Below are positions 1 to 8,123 of a DNA stretch of 64,000 nucleotides, in pieces. A program made the translations under genes and the position numbers. Every line of letters begins with the position of its first letter. Within the stretch, counting starts at the first letter, position 1. The notes beneath the pieces are model-generated. The model ran no database searches. It was not told the DNA's origin and saw only the letters and a program-made list of their open reading frames with translations. Source of the DNA: Streptococcus sp. oral taxon 058 str. F0407 (GTDB lineage: Bacteria > Bacillota > Bacilli > Lactobacillales > Streptococcaceae); assembly GCF_000235485.1 (NCBI RefSeq), contig NZ_JH378887.1:317215-381214 (forward strand), read 5' to 3'.

Positions 1-1
1 A

Positions 2-883
2 AATTCTAATAGCAAACTTGATGACAATAATATATTTGGAATGGATATTGATGAACAAATGGTAATGTTAGCAACATTAAACATGTTGTTAAATGGAGAT
101 GGCAATGCTAAGATTGTAGCAAAATCTGGGAATGGCTCTCTATTATCAAAGTTTGACGTTTCGGGAAATATTATAGATTTAATTCCTTCAATGAATAAGA
201 GTGGAAATTGGGATGATCGACCAGATAATACAAAATTAAAGAAGTTTGATGTTGTCCTGACTAATCCTCCATTTGGTGATAATAGAGCCTTTAAACCAAC
301 TGATAAAAAAGAAGTTGAAATGTTGGAATGTTATGAAATGTGGAATTTATATAGTACAGACAATAAAGGAAAGAAAAAAGCAACTTCCAAAATTGATTTA
401 GGGGTTCTATTTTTAGAAAATGCCTATAGAATATTGGCTGAACAAGGTAGGATGGGAATTGTACTCTCAAATTCGATTGCAAGTATAGATACACATAGGC
501 TGGCTAGAGAGTGGCTGATGAAAAAGATGAGAATTGTAGCAATCTTTGATTTGCCTGCAAATGTATTTGCTGAAACAGGGGTAAATACAACGATTATTGT
601 AGCTTATAAGCCTTCAGAAGATAGATTAGAACAACTAAAGAAACAAGATTATCAGGTGTTCTTTAAACCGATAAAGAAAGTAGGGTACGAAGTTGTTACA
701 TCTAACAGGGTAAAGAGGTTTTCTCGTTCTTTTAAAATTAATCCCAAAACATTTAAGGTGGAAATTGATAATGAAGGTAATGCAATTGTAGATGAGGATT
801 TCACATCAACAATTTCAGAATTTAAAGAATGGTGTTTGAGCCAAGAAAAGGATTTACAAGATATTTTCGTAAAGGAAAAGTAA
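2..883 (+). CDS. hsdM: Type I restriction-modification DNA methylase (HsdM), C-terminal part
   Basis: This is the modification subunit of a type I restriction system, which transfers a methyl group from S-adenosylmethionine to adenine N6 in the target site. The open frame runs off the left edge, so the N-terminus is missing and no start is given. The visible part has a FGMDIDE segment (AdoMet-binding region) and the catalytic NPPF motif at about residues 88-91. The downstream gene begins one base after the stop and looks like the specificity subunit, which supports the call. The DNA is clearly more AT-rich than the rest of the window, as is common for transferred restriction loci. A type II-like or BREX-type N6 methylase is possible but less likely with an S subunit adjacent. 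The hsdR gene is not in view. Confidence 0.85.
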   Translation, partial: NSNSKLDDNNIFGMDIDEQMVMLATLNMLLNGDGNAKIVAKSGNGSLLSKFDVSGNIIDLIPSMNKSGNWDDRPDNTKLKKFDVVLTNPPFGDNRAFKPTDKKEVEMLECYEMWNLYSTDNKGKKKATSKIDLGVLFLENAYRILAEQGRMGIVLSNSIASIDTHRLAREWLMKKMRIVAIFDLPANVFAETGVNTTIIVAYKPSEDRLEQLKKQDYQVFFKPIKKVGYEVVTSNRVKRFSRSFKINPKTFKVEIDNEGNAIVDEDFTSTISEFKEWCLSQEKDLQDIFVKEK

Positions 884-884
884 A

Positions 885-2402
885 ATGCAGAAAAGATATA
901 CGATTACTCCTGAGTTTATAAAATTCTCTGATATCAATAAAGACGACTTTATCCTTTCGTCATCACTATACGAAAAAGTTAATTTTAAAAATACAAATGG
1001 TATTTTTCTTAAGGAGTTATTATCATGTTCTTTAAGTAATGAATTTAAAGGTAGTGATGTTGGATCAGACAACTATGTAGATCAATCTCCATACACTTTT
1101 TTAAGAACGAAAGCTCTTCAAGATTTTAACTATTTACCAGATTTTAACAAAGAGTCTCTATTAAGGATTAAACCGTCGAGTTTTAAAGAAATGAATTTAA
1201 AAAAGGGAGATTTAATTTTATCAAAAGATAGTAATATAGGTGAGATTACTATTTTAGATGATGATTACCCCAAAATGATGATATCAAGTGCTATGTATAA
1301 ACTTCCTATTGAGAAAGATAAATACTATATTTTTGCATTTATTAAACATTCCGCTTTTAGAGAACAGTTAGATTTACTTGTTCCCAAAGGTGCCACTATT
1401 AGGCATGCTAAAACCTTGTTTTTAGAATGTTCCATTATATTTCCAAAGAAAAATAGAGAAAAAATCATTGATTATATAGAAACGCTTGTTAAGTCTGTTA
1501 TTAAAAAAGAAAAGCTTATAAAAATAAAACATGAGAAGATTTTGCATAGTATAGAGAATGAAATTGCTAGCAATCAAAAGGACGAAGTATTTACCTTCAG
1601 CCAACCAACTATTAGTGAATTAAAAAAGAAAAATAGGTTAGACACTAATTTATATGGACCTTATTTTAAGGAAATAAACTTTAAAATTAAAAATTATAAA
1701 TATGGCTACTCAACTCTTAAAGAATTAGGGTATGAGTTATCAAGAGGACAAAATTTACAAATATCGAATATAGGAAGAAGTATCTACTCAAAGAGATATA
1801 GATCGAATTTTTATGAATTGATGTTACCTAAGTTTTTATCAAAATATGGGACAGTAAATAAAGTGGAATATCTGGGAAATTCAAATAAGCTAAAAATACT
1901 TAAAAAGGGGGAGTTGATTTTTGGTGCAGAAGGGTTTGAAAAGGGAAGGTCAATAGTAATAATCGATGAAAAAGAAAAGGTAATTACAAATATCCATGGT
2001 ATTACTATCAGAAAGAAGAGAGAACAAAACCTAAAACAAGCGATATTTATAAAATGTTTTCTCGATTTTCTAAGAAGTAAAGGAGTAATTGATTTATTTG
2101 CTGTAGGTGGTAATGGAGGTAGTTTAGCTCAAAAATATTGGGATGAGATCTATTTCCCAAATCTTAGCGAAATAGTACAGGATACAGTAAGTAACTTGTA
2201 CCATAATCCTGAAGCTCATTATAACAAAGAATTTGATATGGCTACATTTTACCAAATAGATGAAGAATTTAATTCTAAAGCTGGTATTTATGAGCTAGAT
2301 AAATCAATGAAGTTGATAAAGAATAAAATAGATGAGGTTATTGACGCAATTGTTCAAGATAATGATCCTCAATTAACATTTGATTTTTTGAAAACAATTT
2401 AA
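885..2402 (+). CDS. hsdS: Type I restriction-modification specificity subunit (HsdS-like)
   Basis: 505 residues, the usual size for a two-domain S subunit, which recognises the DNA sequence and docks the methylase and nuclease. It has two poorly conserved target-recognition regions (about residues 1-200 and 250-450). Each is followed by a Lys/Glu-rich helix that looks like the conserved coiled-coil spacer (about 205-245 and 470-500). The second region has the GGNGGSLAQKYWDEI stretch typical of the end of a target domain. The ATG lies one base after the hsdM stop, so the two are translationally coupled. AT content is high. No inverted repeats or second partial hsdS are visible here, so there is no local sign of recombinational switching. 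Sequence specificity cannot be read from the protein. Confidence 0.8.
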   Translation: MQKRYTITPEFIKFSDINKDDFILSSSLYEKVNFKNTNGIFLKELLSCSLSNEFKGSDVGSDNYVDQSPYTFLRTKALQDFNYLPDFNKESLLRIKPSSFKEMNLKKGDLILSKDSNIGEITILDDDYPKMMISSAMYKLPIEKDKYYIFAFIKHSAFREQLDLLVPKGATIRHAKTLFLECSIIFPKKNREKIIDYIETLVKSVIKKEKLIKIKHEKILHSIENEIASNQKDEVFTFSQPTISELKKKNRLDTNLYGPYFKEINFKIKNYKYGYSTLKELGYELSRGQNLQISNIGRSIYSKRYRSNFYELMLPKFLSKYGTVNKVEYLGNSNKLKILKKGELIFGAEGFEKGRSIVIIDEKEKVITNIHGITIRKKREQNLKQAIFIKCFLDFLRSKGVIDLFAVGGNGGSLAQKYWDEIYFPNLSEIVQDTVSNLYHNPEAHYNKEFDMATFYQIDEEFNSKAGIYELDKSMKLIKNKIDEVIDAIVQDNDPQLTFDFLKTI

Positions 2403-2748
2403 TTACGAAGAGATATAAGATTTATTCTATCGTATCAGCAACTGTCTCATTTATTCAATTTTAATCAGACTCATTCAATGATTTGAAATAAAAGTGATAT
2501 AGAACCTTTGCATGTTGATATAACCAATTTTAAAATCATTTGAAATGAAACCGTTTCAAACTAAGTTTTACAAAGAGATAGAGTTTAAACTGAATATAGT
2601 ACGAAAAATAAAATAAATTTTAAATCAGAATGTAGATAACCTTATTAACAATTAAAAATGGACTTTTTCTTTAATTTGATTTAAATGTCTATGTTCCTTT
2701 AGAGGTAAAAGTGGTAGTATAGTAAGGAGATGAAATTTTATTTTTCTT
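2403..2748. other. AT-rich gene-free spacer after hsdS
   Basis: I see no supportable gene in this stretch. Reading frames are short and lack ribosome-binding sites. It holds one cre-like palindrome (separate entry) and an isolated TGGTAGTAT extended -10-like hexamer near 2712-2720 that leads only into the BOX repeat. The composition matches the restriction locus, so this is probably the boundary of the transferred segment. Confidence 0.5.
2545..2559. promoter_or_regulatory. Candidate cre site (CcpA operator)
   Basis: The sequence ATGAAACCGTTTCAA fits the catabolite-responsive element pattern WTGNAANCGNWNNCW and is a near-perfect palindrome around the CG centre. Such sites bind CcpA with HPr-Ser-P in Firmicutes. 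No promoter can be assigned beside it. The nearest gene downstream is the ABC transporter about 400 bases away, and upstream is the end of hsdS. It may be the remnant of a lost gene's control region. Confidence 0.4.
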
Positions 2749-2900
2749 ATACTCTTCGAAAATCAAATTCCAATCACGTCAGCTTCTCCTTGCCTTATAT
2801 ATGTTACTGACTTCGTCAGTTCAATCTACAACCTCAAAGCTGTGCTTTGAGCAACCTGTGGCTAGTTTACTAATTTGCACTTTGATTTTCATTGAGTATT
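2749..2900 (+). repeat. BOX element (boxA-boxB-boxC arrangement)
   Basis: The element begins ATACTCTTCGAAAATC and ends GATTTTCATTGAGTATT, the two ends of the pneumococcal BOX family. Inside lie CACGTCAGC, the TTACTGACTTCGTCAGTTC hairpin of boxA, then ACCTCAAAGCTGTGCTTTGAGCAACCTG (boxB-like, with the hairpin CAAAGCTGTGCTTTG), then the boxC-like CTAGTTT...TTGATTTTC segment. At about 152 bp it matches an A1-B1-C1 copy. It sits just upstream of an ABC transporter operon, where BOX copies can affect expression. Confidence 0.85.
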
Positions 2901-2957
2901 AGTTTGGATAGGAAAAATAGCTTGAAATATTAATCGAAGAAAAGGATGGCATGAGAT

Positions 2958-3950
2958 ATGGCAATGATAGAAGTGGAACATCTTCAGAAAAATTTTGTGA
3001 AGACGGTTAAGGAACCTGGTTTGAAGGGAGCTTTGCGCTCCTTTATTCATCCTGAAAAGCAGACCTTTGAAGCGGTCAAGGATTTGACCTTTGAAGTTCC
3101 AAAAGGGCAGATTTTAGGCTTTATCGGGGCAAATGGTGCTGGGAAGTCGACAACCATCAAAATGTTGACCGGGATCTTAAAGCCGACATCGGGTTATTGT
3201 CGGATCAATGGCAAGATTCCTCAGGATAATCGCCAAGATTATGTCAAGGATATTGGAGTAGTTTTTGGACAACGCACCCAGCTATGGTGGGATTTGGCTC
3301 TACAAGAAACCTACACGGTCTTAAAAGAGATTTACGATGTGCCAGACTCGCTTTTCCATAAGCGCATGGATTTTTTGAATGAAGTCTTGGATTTGAAGGA
3401 ATTTATCAAGGATCCGGTGCGAACTCTTTCGTTGGGTCAACGAATGCGGGCGGACATTGCAGCTTCCTTGCTTCACAATCCCAAGGTTCTCTTTTTAGAT
3501 GAGCCGACCATTGGGTTGGACGTTTCGGTCAAGGACAATATTCGCCGGGCTATCACTCAGATCAATCAGGAGGAAGAAACAACCATTCTCTTGACCACTC
3601 ACGACCTGAGTGATATTGAGCAACTTTGTGATCGAATTTTTATGATTGACAAGGGGCAGGAGATTTTTGATGGAACGGTGAGCCAGCTCAAGGACACTTT
3701 TGGCAAGATGAAGACTCTCTCCTTTGAACTGCTACCAGGTCAAAGTCATCTCATCTCTCACTATGAAGGCTTACCTGACATGACCATTGATAGACAAGGA
3801 AACATCCTCAATATTGAATTCGATAGTTCCCGCTACCAGTCGGCTGATATTATCAAGCAAACCCTGTCTGATTTTGAAATCCGCGATTTGAAGATGGTGG
3901 ATACGGATATTGAGGATATTATCCGTCGCTTCTATCGAAAGGAGCTCTAA
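2958..3950 (+). CDS. ABC-2 type transporter ATP-binding protein
   Basis: A 330-residue ATPase that would power export through the two membrane proteins encoded immediately downstream. Walker A is GANGAGKST at residues 57-65. The signature reads LSLGQRMRAD (degenerate LSGGQ), and Walker B is VLFLDEPTIGLD followed by the H-loop LTTHD. A C-terminal extension of about 80 residues follows, as in NatA/CcmA-like exporters. ATG 2958 is preceded by AAAAGGATG at 11 bases; an internal ATG at 2964 is also possible. The next gene starts one base after the stop, so the three genes form an operon. Similar three-gene sets are common in streptococci, but the substrate is unknown. A BOX repeat lies directly upstream. 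Confidence 0.88.
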   Translation: MAMIEVEHLQKNFVKTVKEPGLKGALRSFIHPEKQTFEAVKDLTFEVPKGQILGFIGANGAGKSTTIKMLTGILKPTSGYCRINGKIPQDNRQDYVKDIGVVFGQRTQLWWDLALQETYTVLKEIYDVPDSLFHKRMDFLNEVLDLKEFIKDPVRTLSLGQRMRADIAASLLHNPKVLFLDEPTIGLDVSVKDNIRRAITQINQEEETTILLTTHDLSDIEQLCDRIFMIDKGQEIFDGTVSQLKDTFGKMKTLSFELLPGQSHLISHYEGLPDMTIDRQGNILNIEFDSSRYQSADIIKQTLSDFEIRDLKMVDTDIEDIIRRFYRKEL

Positions 3951-3951
3951 G

Positions 3952-4770
3952 ATGGTCAAATTGTGGAGACGTTATAAACCCTTTATCAATGCAGGGATTC
4001 AGGAGTTGATTACCTATCGAGTCAACTTTATTCTCTATCGGATTGGTGATGTTATGGGGGCTTTTGTCGCTTTTTATCTCTGGAAAGCAGTCTTTGATTC
4101 CTCGCAAGAGTCTTTGATTCAGGGCTTTAGTATGGCAGATATCACCCTCTACATCATCATGAGTTTTGTGACCAATCTTTTGACCAGGTCTGATAGTTCT
4201 TTTATGATTGGGGAGGAGGTCAAGGATGGCTCTATCATCATGCGCTTGTTGAGACCGGTGCATTTTGCGGCTTCTTACCTTTTCACAGAACTTGGTTCCA
4301 AGTGGTTGATTTTTATCTCTGTTGGACTGCCATTTTTAAGTGTCATTGTTTTGATGAAAATCTTATCTGGGCAAGGGGTTATAGAAGTACTGGGATTAAC
4401 CATCCTTTATCTCTTTAGCTTAACCCTAGCCTACCTGATCAACTTTTTCTTTAATATCTGCTTTGGATTTTCAGCCTTTGTATTTAAAAATCTTTGGGGT
4501 TCCAATCTACTCAAGACTTCCATAGTGGCCTTTATGTCTGGAAGTTTGATTCCCTTGGCTTTCTTTCCTAAAATCGTTTCAGACATTCTGTCCTTCTTGC
4601 CTTTTTCATCCTTGATTTATACTCCAGTTATGATTATTGTTGGAAAATACGATGCCAGTCAGATTCTTCAAGCTATCTTGCTACAGTTCTTCTGGCTCAT
4701 AGTGATGGTGGGCTTGTCTCAGTTGATTTGGAAACGAGTCCAGTCCTTCATCACCATTCAAGGAGGTTAG
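3952..4770 (+). CDS. ABC-2 family transporter permease, first subunit
   Basis: 272 residues with about six hydrophobic segments, starting MVKLWRRYKPFINAGIQE. It is the first of two non-identical membrane subunits that would pair with the upstream ATPase. I chose ATG 3952 because AAGGAGCTCTAAG stands right before it and it follows the ATPase stop by one base; an ATG further upstream would overlap the ATPase and has no such site. The family (ABC-2 permeases of the DUF990 sort) is found in Gram-positive export systems whose cargo is mostly not established. The stop is followed one base later by the next start, so coupling is tight. Confidence 0.82.
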   Translation: MVKLWRRYKPFINAGIQELITYRVNFILYRIGDVMGAFVAFYLWKAVFDSSQESLIQGFSMADITLYIIMSFVTNLLTRSDSSFMIGEEVKDGSIIMRLLRPVHFAASYLFTELGSKWLIFISVGLPFLSVIVLMKILSGQGVIEVLGLTILYLFSLTLAYLINFFFNICFGFSAFVFKNLWGSNLLKTSIVAFMSGSLIPLAFFPKIVSDILSFLPFSSLIYTPVMIIVGKYDASQILQAILLQFFWLIVMVGLSQLIWKRVQSFITIQGG

Positions 4771-4771
4771 T

Positions 4772-5557
4772 ATGAAAAAATATCAACGCATGCATCTGAT
4801 TTTTATCAGACAATACATCAAGCAAATCATGGAATACAAGGTTGATTTTGTGGTTGGTGTCTTGGGAGTCTTTCTGACTCAAGGCTTGAACCTCTTGTTT
4901 CTTAATGTCATCTTTCAACATATTCCATCCTTAGAAGGGTGGACTTTTCAAGAAATTGCTTTTATCTATGGCTTTTCCTTAATTCCCAAGGGATTGGACC
5001 ATCTCTTTTTTGACAATCTCTGGGCACTGGGGCAACGCTTGGTGCGAAAGGGAGAATTTGATAAGTATCTGACTCGTCCTATCAATCCTCTCTTTCACAT
5101 CCTAGTCGAGACCTTTCAGATTGATGCCCTGGGCGAACTTTTGGTCGGTGGCATCCTACTGGGAACAACAGTGACTAGCATAGCTTGGACTCTTCCCAAA
5201 TTCCTGCTTTTCCTAGTCTGTATTCCTTTTGCGACCTTGATCTATACTTCCTTGAAAATTGCGACAGCTAGTATCGCTTTTTGGACCAAGCAGTCGGGAG
5301 CCATGATTTACATTTTCTATATGTTTAATGACTTTGCTAAGTACCCGATTTCCATTTACAATTCGCTTCTTCGTTGGTTGATTAGCTTTATTGTTCCCTT
5401 TGCTTTTACAGCCTATTATCCTGCCAGCTATTTCTTGCAGGACAAGGATGGCCTCTTTAACATTGGTGGTTTGATTCTGATTTCTCTTGTCTTCTTTATG
5501 ATTTCTTTGAAACTATGGGGCAGAGGCTTGGATGCCTACGAAAGTGCGGGTTCGTAA
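4772..5557 (+). CDS. ABC-2 family transporter permease, second subunit
   Basis: 261 residues, with a short basic N-terminus (MKKYQRMHLIFIRQYIKQ) followed by about six membrane segments. It completes a putative ATPase-permease-permease exporter. A strong AAGGAGG lies five bases before the ATG. It contains the GLDHLFFDNLWALGQRLVRKGEFDKYLTRP-type loop seen in DUF990 permeases, which carry a conserved cytosolic loop with 'G.id..L.rP'. The operon ends at a terminator just past the stop. Function is by family only. Confidence 0.82.
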   Translation: MKKYQRMHLIFIRQYIKQIMEYKVDFVVGVLGVFLTQGLNLLFLNVIFQHIPSLEGWTFQEIAFIYGFSLIPKGLDHLFFDNLWALGQRLVRKGEFDKYLTRPINPLFHILVETFQIDALGELLVGGILLGTTVTSIAWTLPKFLLFLVCIPFATLIYTSLKIATASIAFWTKQSGAMIYIFYMFNDFAKYPISIYNSLLRWLISFIVPFAFTAYYPASYFLQDKDGLFNIGGLILISLVFFMISLKLWGRGLDAYESAGS

Positions 5558-5570
5558 GAGGAAGAAACTC

Positions 5571-5597
5571 AAAGCCTTGTCTCAGGACAGGCTTTTT
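5571..5597 (+). terminator. Rho-independent terminator of the ABC operon
   Basis: AAAGCCTTGTC-TCAG-GACAGGCTTTTT: a stem of about nine pairs with one bulged T, then a T run. It lies 14 bases past the last permease stop. Confidence 0.8.
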
Positions 5598-5617
5598 CTA
5601 ATGGTGATGAAAATTTC

Positions 5618-5645
5618 TTGACATCTATTTTCAGAGTGCTATACT
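5618..5645 (+). promoter_or_regulatory. Promoter of tRNA-Thr
   Basis: TTGACA (5618-5623), a 16-base spacer, then TATACT (5640-5645). The mature tRNA begins 13 bases after the -10 hexamer, which fits a very short 5' leader. Confidence 0.8.
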
Positions 5646-5657
5646 ATAAGGGTAATC

Positions 5658-5730
5658 GCCGATTTAGCTCAGTTGGTAGAGCAACGCACTCGTAACGCGT
5701 AGGTCACAGGTTCGATCCCTGCAATCGGCA
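5658..5730 (+). tRNA. tRNA-Thr (anticodon CGU)
   Basis: A 73-nt cloverleaf. The acceptor strand GCCGATT pairs with AATCGGC and the discriminator is A. The D-arm is GCTC...GAGC, the anticodon loop is CTCGTAA (CGT at positions 34-36), and the T-arm is CAGGTTCGATCCCTG. The base next to the anticodon loop appears mismatched (A-C). CCA is not encoded. CGU reads ACG threonine codons. Confidence 0.93.
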
Positions 5731-5734
5731 GAAT

Positions 5735-5762
5735 GAAGAAGCTCGTTAGGGCTTCTTTTCTT
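5735..5762 (+). terminator. Terminator after tRNA-Thr
   Basis: AGAAGC-TCGTTAGG-GCTTCT followed by TTTCTTTTG, five bases past the tRNA. The stem is six pairs. Confidence 0.6.
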
Positions 5763-5818
5763 TTGTTAGGAATGTTCAACCACTTAGACTGAGATACAGA
5801 CCAGATAGGCAAAAGGGC

Positions 5819-5847
5819 TTGTTCTTGAAAAAATCCTCTGCTATAAT
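5819..5847 (+). promoter_or_regulatory. Promoter of the small membrane protein gene
   Basis: TTGTTC (5819-5824), a 17-base spacer, then a perfect TATAAT (5842-5847). It lies 71 bases before the chosen start codon. Confidence 0.65.
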
Positions 5848-5917
5848 GATTTTCGTAAGGGACGTGAGCGTCAATGTCAGACAACTCAAGTTCCTAAAAA
5901 AGAAAATGGAGACAAAA

Positions 5918-6235
5918 ATGAAAAAATTATTGGGACTTGTATTCTTAGTAGCAGCAGCGACAGTATTGTATTTTGGCTATGTTGGATGGCCAAGTTTGGA
6001 TGTCAACCTCTGGTCACTCATTCCAGTGGGATTGTTCCTCTATTTCACTCTAGAAAACTTTTTGAAAAAAGACTACAAGGCTAGTCTGATGTGCTTGATT
6101 ATTGCCTTTATCATTGCAAATGCTATTTTGGATCTTTTACCAATCTCAAGTGGTTTGGTAATTGGTGCTGGTGTGCTAGCTTGTGTAGGACTCGGCTACC
6201 TCTTTCCTGATAAAGATAAAAAAGAAGACAAATAG
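5918..6235 (+). CDS. Small membrane protein of unknown function
   Basis: 105 residues with about four hydrophobic segments and a basic/acidic tail (PDKDKKEDK). I do not recognise the family. The start ATG 5918 has GGAG seven bases upstream (ATGGAGACAAAAATG) and gives a typical MKKLLGLVFL membrane start. An in-frame upstream extension would begin inside the promoter, so it is rejected. The gene has its own promoter and shares a bidirectional terminator with the convergent amidase gene. Confidence 0.75.
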   Translation: MKKLLGLVFLVAAATVLYFGYVGWPSLDVNLWSLIPVGLFLYFTLENFLKKDYKASLMCLIIAFIIANAILDLLPISSGLVIGAGVLACVGLGYLFPDKDKKEDK

Positions 6236-6236
6236 A

Positions 6237-6265
6237 AAAGTCTCGAGATTTCTCGAGACTTTATT
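6237..6265. terminator. Bidirectional terminator between convergent genes
   Basis: AAAGTCTCGAGA-TT-TCTCGAGACTTT is a perfect 12-bp stem with A and T flanks on the two sides. It can end both the membrane protein transcript and the amidase transcript from the other strand. Confidence 0.85.
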
Positions 6266-6266
6266 G

Positions 6267-8066
6267 TTATTTACCAGCGTAATATTTTTGGATACCTTTT
6301 ACAATGCCTGCCACCAGTTTATCTTGGTAGTGGCTATCTCTGATTTGTTGGCTTTCGGTGAAATTATCCATATATCCAAGTTCCAGTAGGACGGCTGGTT
6401 TAGCTGTTTCACGTAGTACGGCAAAGCTGCTTTCCAATAAGCCAGCATCCTTGGCCCCTGTTTCTGCTAGAAGAGAGGAGTGGATAGCAGCAGCAAGGCG
6501 TTTGCTTTCACTCATACGATCAGGGTGATTGTGCCAGTATTGATTTATCTTACTTGGATAATCGGGTTCATCACTATAGGAGTAGGTTTGAATACCGCTT
6601 GCTTTTGAGTATGAGCTACCAGTAGCATTGAAGTGAATACTGATAAAGATGTCAGAGTTGGTTTTATTAACCATACGAGAACGTTCGGTAACAAAGTCAA
6701 CGTCAATATCACTATCACGAGAGGTGAGGACCTTGTAGCCTAGTTCTTCTAACTTAGCACGAAGTTTACGGTAAATCTGTATGTTGAGATCTTTTTCAGC
6801 GACATTGTAATAAAAGGCACCGGAATCCCGACCGCCATGTCCAGGATCTAGGAAGATAGTTTTACTGTATTGGCCTTTTACAAATCCACCTTCTGTTGAG
6901 ACTTCAGAAATCCATTGGCCGTATTTTTGGAACAAATGTTCCTTTCCATCTATCTTGTAGGTTCCTGAAACATAATGTCCGCTATCGTCCAAATAGTAAC
7001 GAGCCTTGTAATAGTCGTCGTAAATCCACTCATTCTTAGCCATATAACCACCAGACTTGAGATAGTAGGCTCCAGTCCATTCACGAGCTGCGTAGGTCCC
7101 ATTCGCTTTTAGATAGAACCAACTGTTGTAGGCCTTATCAAAGATCCACTCTTTTTCAGCCATGGCTCCACTAGATTTGAGGTAGTAGCTTCCTTTCCAT
7201 TTATTGGAAAGCATGACTCCATTTTGTTCAAAAGCATACCAAGTTCCCTTGATTTTCTCCCATTTGTCTTGGCTATATTTCCCATATTCATTAGCGTAAT
7301 ACCAATTTTGATCAATCTTCACCCAGGAGTTTTCCGCCATAGCCCCGCTACTGCCGAGCAGGTAAGGACCAACGGTCGTTTTGCTGAGCATCACGCCGTT
7401 TTTGTCAAAATAATACCATGAACCGTTGACTTTTTCCCATTTGTCTTGCACGATTCTACCAGATGGTGTGACATAATACCAATTTTGGTCAACCTTCACC
7501 CAGCCACTATCCGCCATGGCTCCACTTTTAGTGAGAAGGTAGCCATCAACGATTGTCTGACTGAGCATGATACCATCTTTGTCAAAGTAGTACCAAACTC
7601 CTCCGATTTTTTCCCATTTTTGCTGGATGATTTTTCCAGACTCATTGGCGTAGTACCATTTCCCTTCAAGATACACCCAACTATTTTCTACCATAATCCC
7701 GTCTTTATTGAGAACATAGCCATCAAAGATAGTATCACTGAGTCGATTTCCCTCTTGGTCAAAATAGTACCACTTATCTTGAATTTTTTTCCATTTGAGG
7801 ACAGGCTGATTGTTTTCGTAGAAACGCCACTGCTTATTTTCTTCCTGCCATCTTTCTTTTTTAGAGGCTTCTTCTTTTGACTTGTCTTTTGGAAGTGTTG
7901 CAACCTCCTCCTCAGTTTTAGTTGAAAGATCTTTCTTATCTTTCTTAGAGTTGCTTTGTTCGGTGGTAGCAGGAGGATTAGCATTGCTTTCCTCGGCGTA
8001 GATAGGTGCTTGGACAAATCCTGCCATTGAAAGGACAACAGTACTTGCCAATATGAACTTTTTCAA
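6267..8066 (-). CDS. Choline-binding N-acetylmuramoyl-L-alanine amidase (Amidase_3)
   Basis: 599 residues, secreted. The signal peptide is residues 1-24 (MKKFILAS...IYA|EE), followed by a Lys/Glu/Thr-rich linker to about 75. About 13 choline-binding repeats (W-x-x-x-x-x-x-WYYF/A...G.M pattern) follow to about 390, and then a zinc amidase domain. The domain shows the catalytic set DPGHGG, AEKDLN, SIHFNA and LELGYMDN, so it should be active and cut the bond between MurNAc and L-Ala. Choline repeats precede the catalytic domain, as in LytB rather than LytA. Pneumococcal LytA has a different (Amidase_2) fold. The start codon appears to be TTG (8064-8066), with GGAGA six bases upstream and no better ATG. 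The gene converges on a shared terminator. Confidence 0.88.
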   Translation of the reverse strand: MKKFILASTVVLSMAGFVQAPIYAEESNANPPATTEQSNSKKDKKDLSTKTEEEVATLPKDKSKEEASKKERWQEENKQWRFYENNQPVLKWKKIQDKWYYFDQEGNRLSDTIFDGYVLNKDGIMVENSWVYLEGKWYYANESGKIIQQKWEKIGGVWYYFDKDGIMLSQTIVDGYLLTKSGAMADSGWVKVDQNWYYVTPSGRIVQDKWEKVNGSWYYFDKNGVMLSKTTVGPYLLGSSGAMAENSWVKIDQNWYYANEYGKYSQDKWEKIKGTWYAFEQNGVMLSNKWKGSYYLKSSGAMAEKEWIFDKAYNSWFYLKANGTYAAREWTGAYYLKSGGYMAKNEWIYDDYYKARYYLDDSGHYVSGTYKIDGKEHLFQKYGQWISEVSTEGGFVKGQYSKTIFLDPGHGGRDSGAFYYNVAEKDLNIQIYRKLRAKLEELGYKVLTSRDSDIDVDFVTERSRMVNKTNSDIFISIHFNATGSSYSKASGIQTYSYSDEPDYPSKINQYWHNHPDRMSESKRLAAAIHSSLLAETGAKDAGLLESSFAVLRETAKPAVLLELGYMDNFTESQQIRDSHYQDKLVAGIVKGIQKYYAGK

Positions 8067-8123
8067 CGATATTCTCCAATCATTATTTTCTAAGAAATAT
8101 TATAAAATATGTCTGATGGTTTA

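Noticed and set aside
854-1072. Open frame on the minus strand across the hsdM/hsdS junction
   Set aside because: No ribosome site, antisense to a well-supported pair of genes, and composition explained by AT-rich DNA.
2749-2900. Reading the repeat as a RUP element or insertion-sequence end
   Set aside because: The boxA primer-like core and boxB/boxC modules fit BOX; no transposase frame is present.
5669-5884. Minus-strand frame over tRNA-Thr
   Set aside because: It is the reverse complement of a clear tRNA and its terminator.
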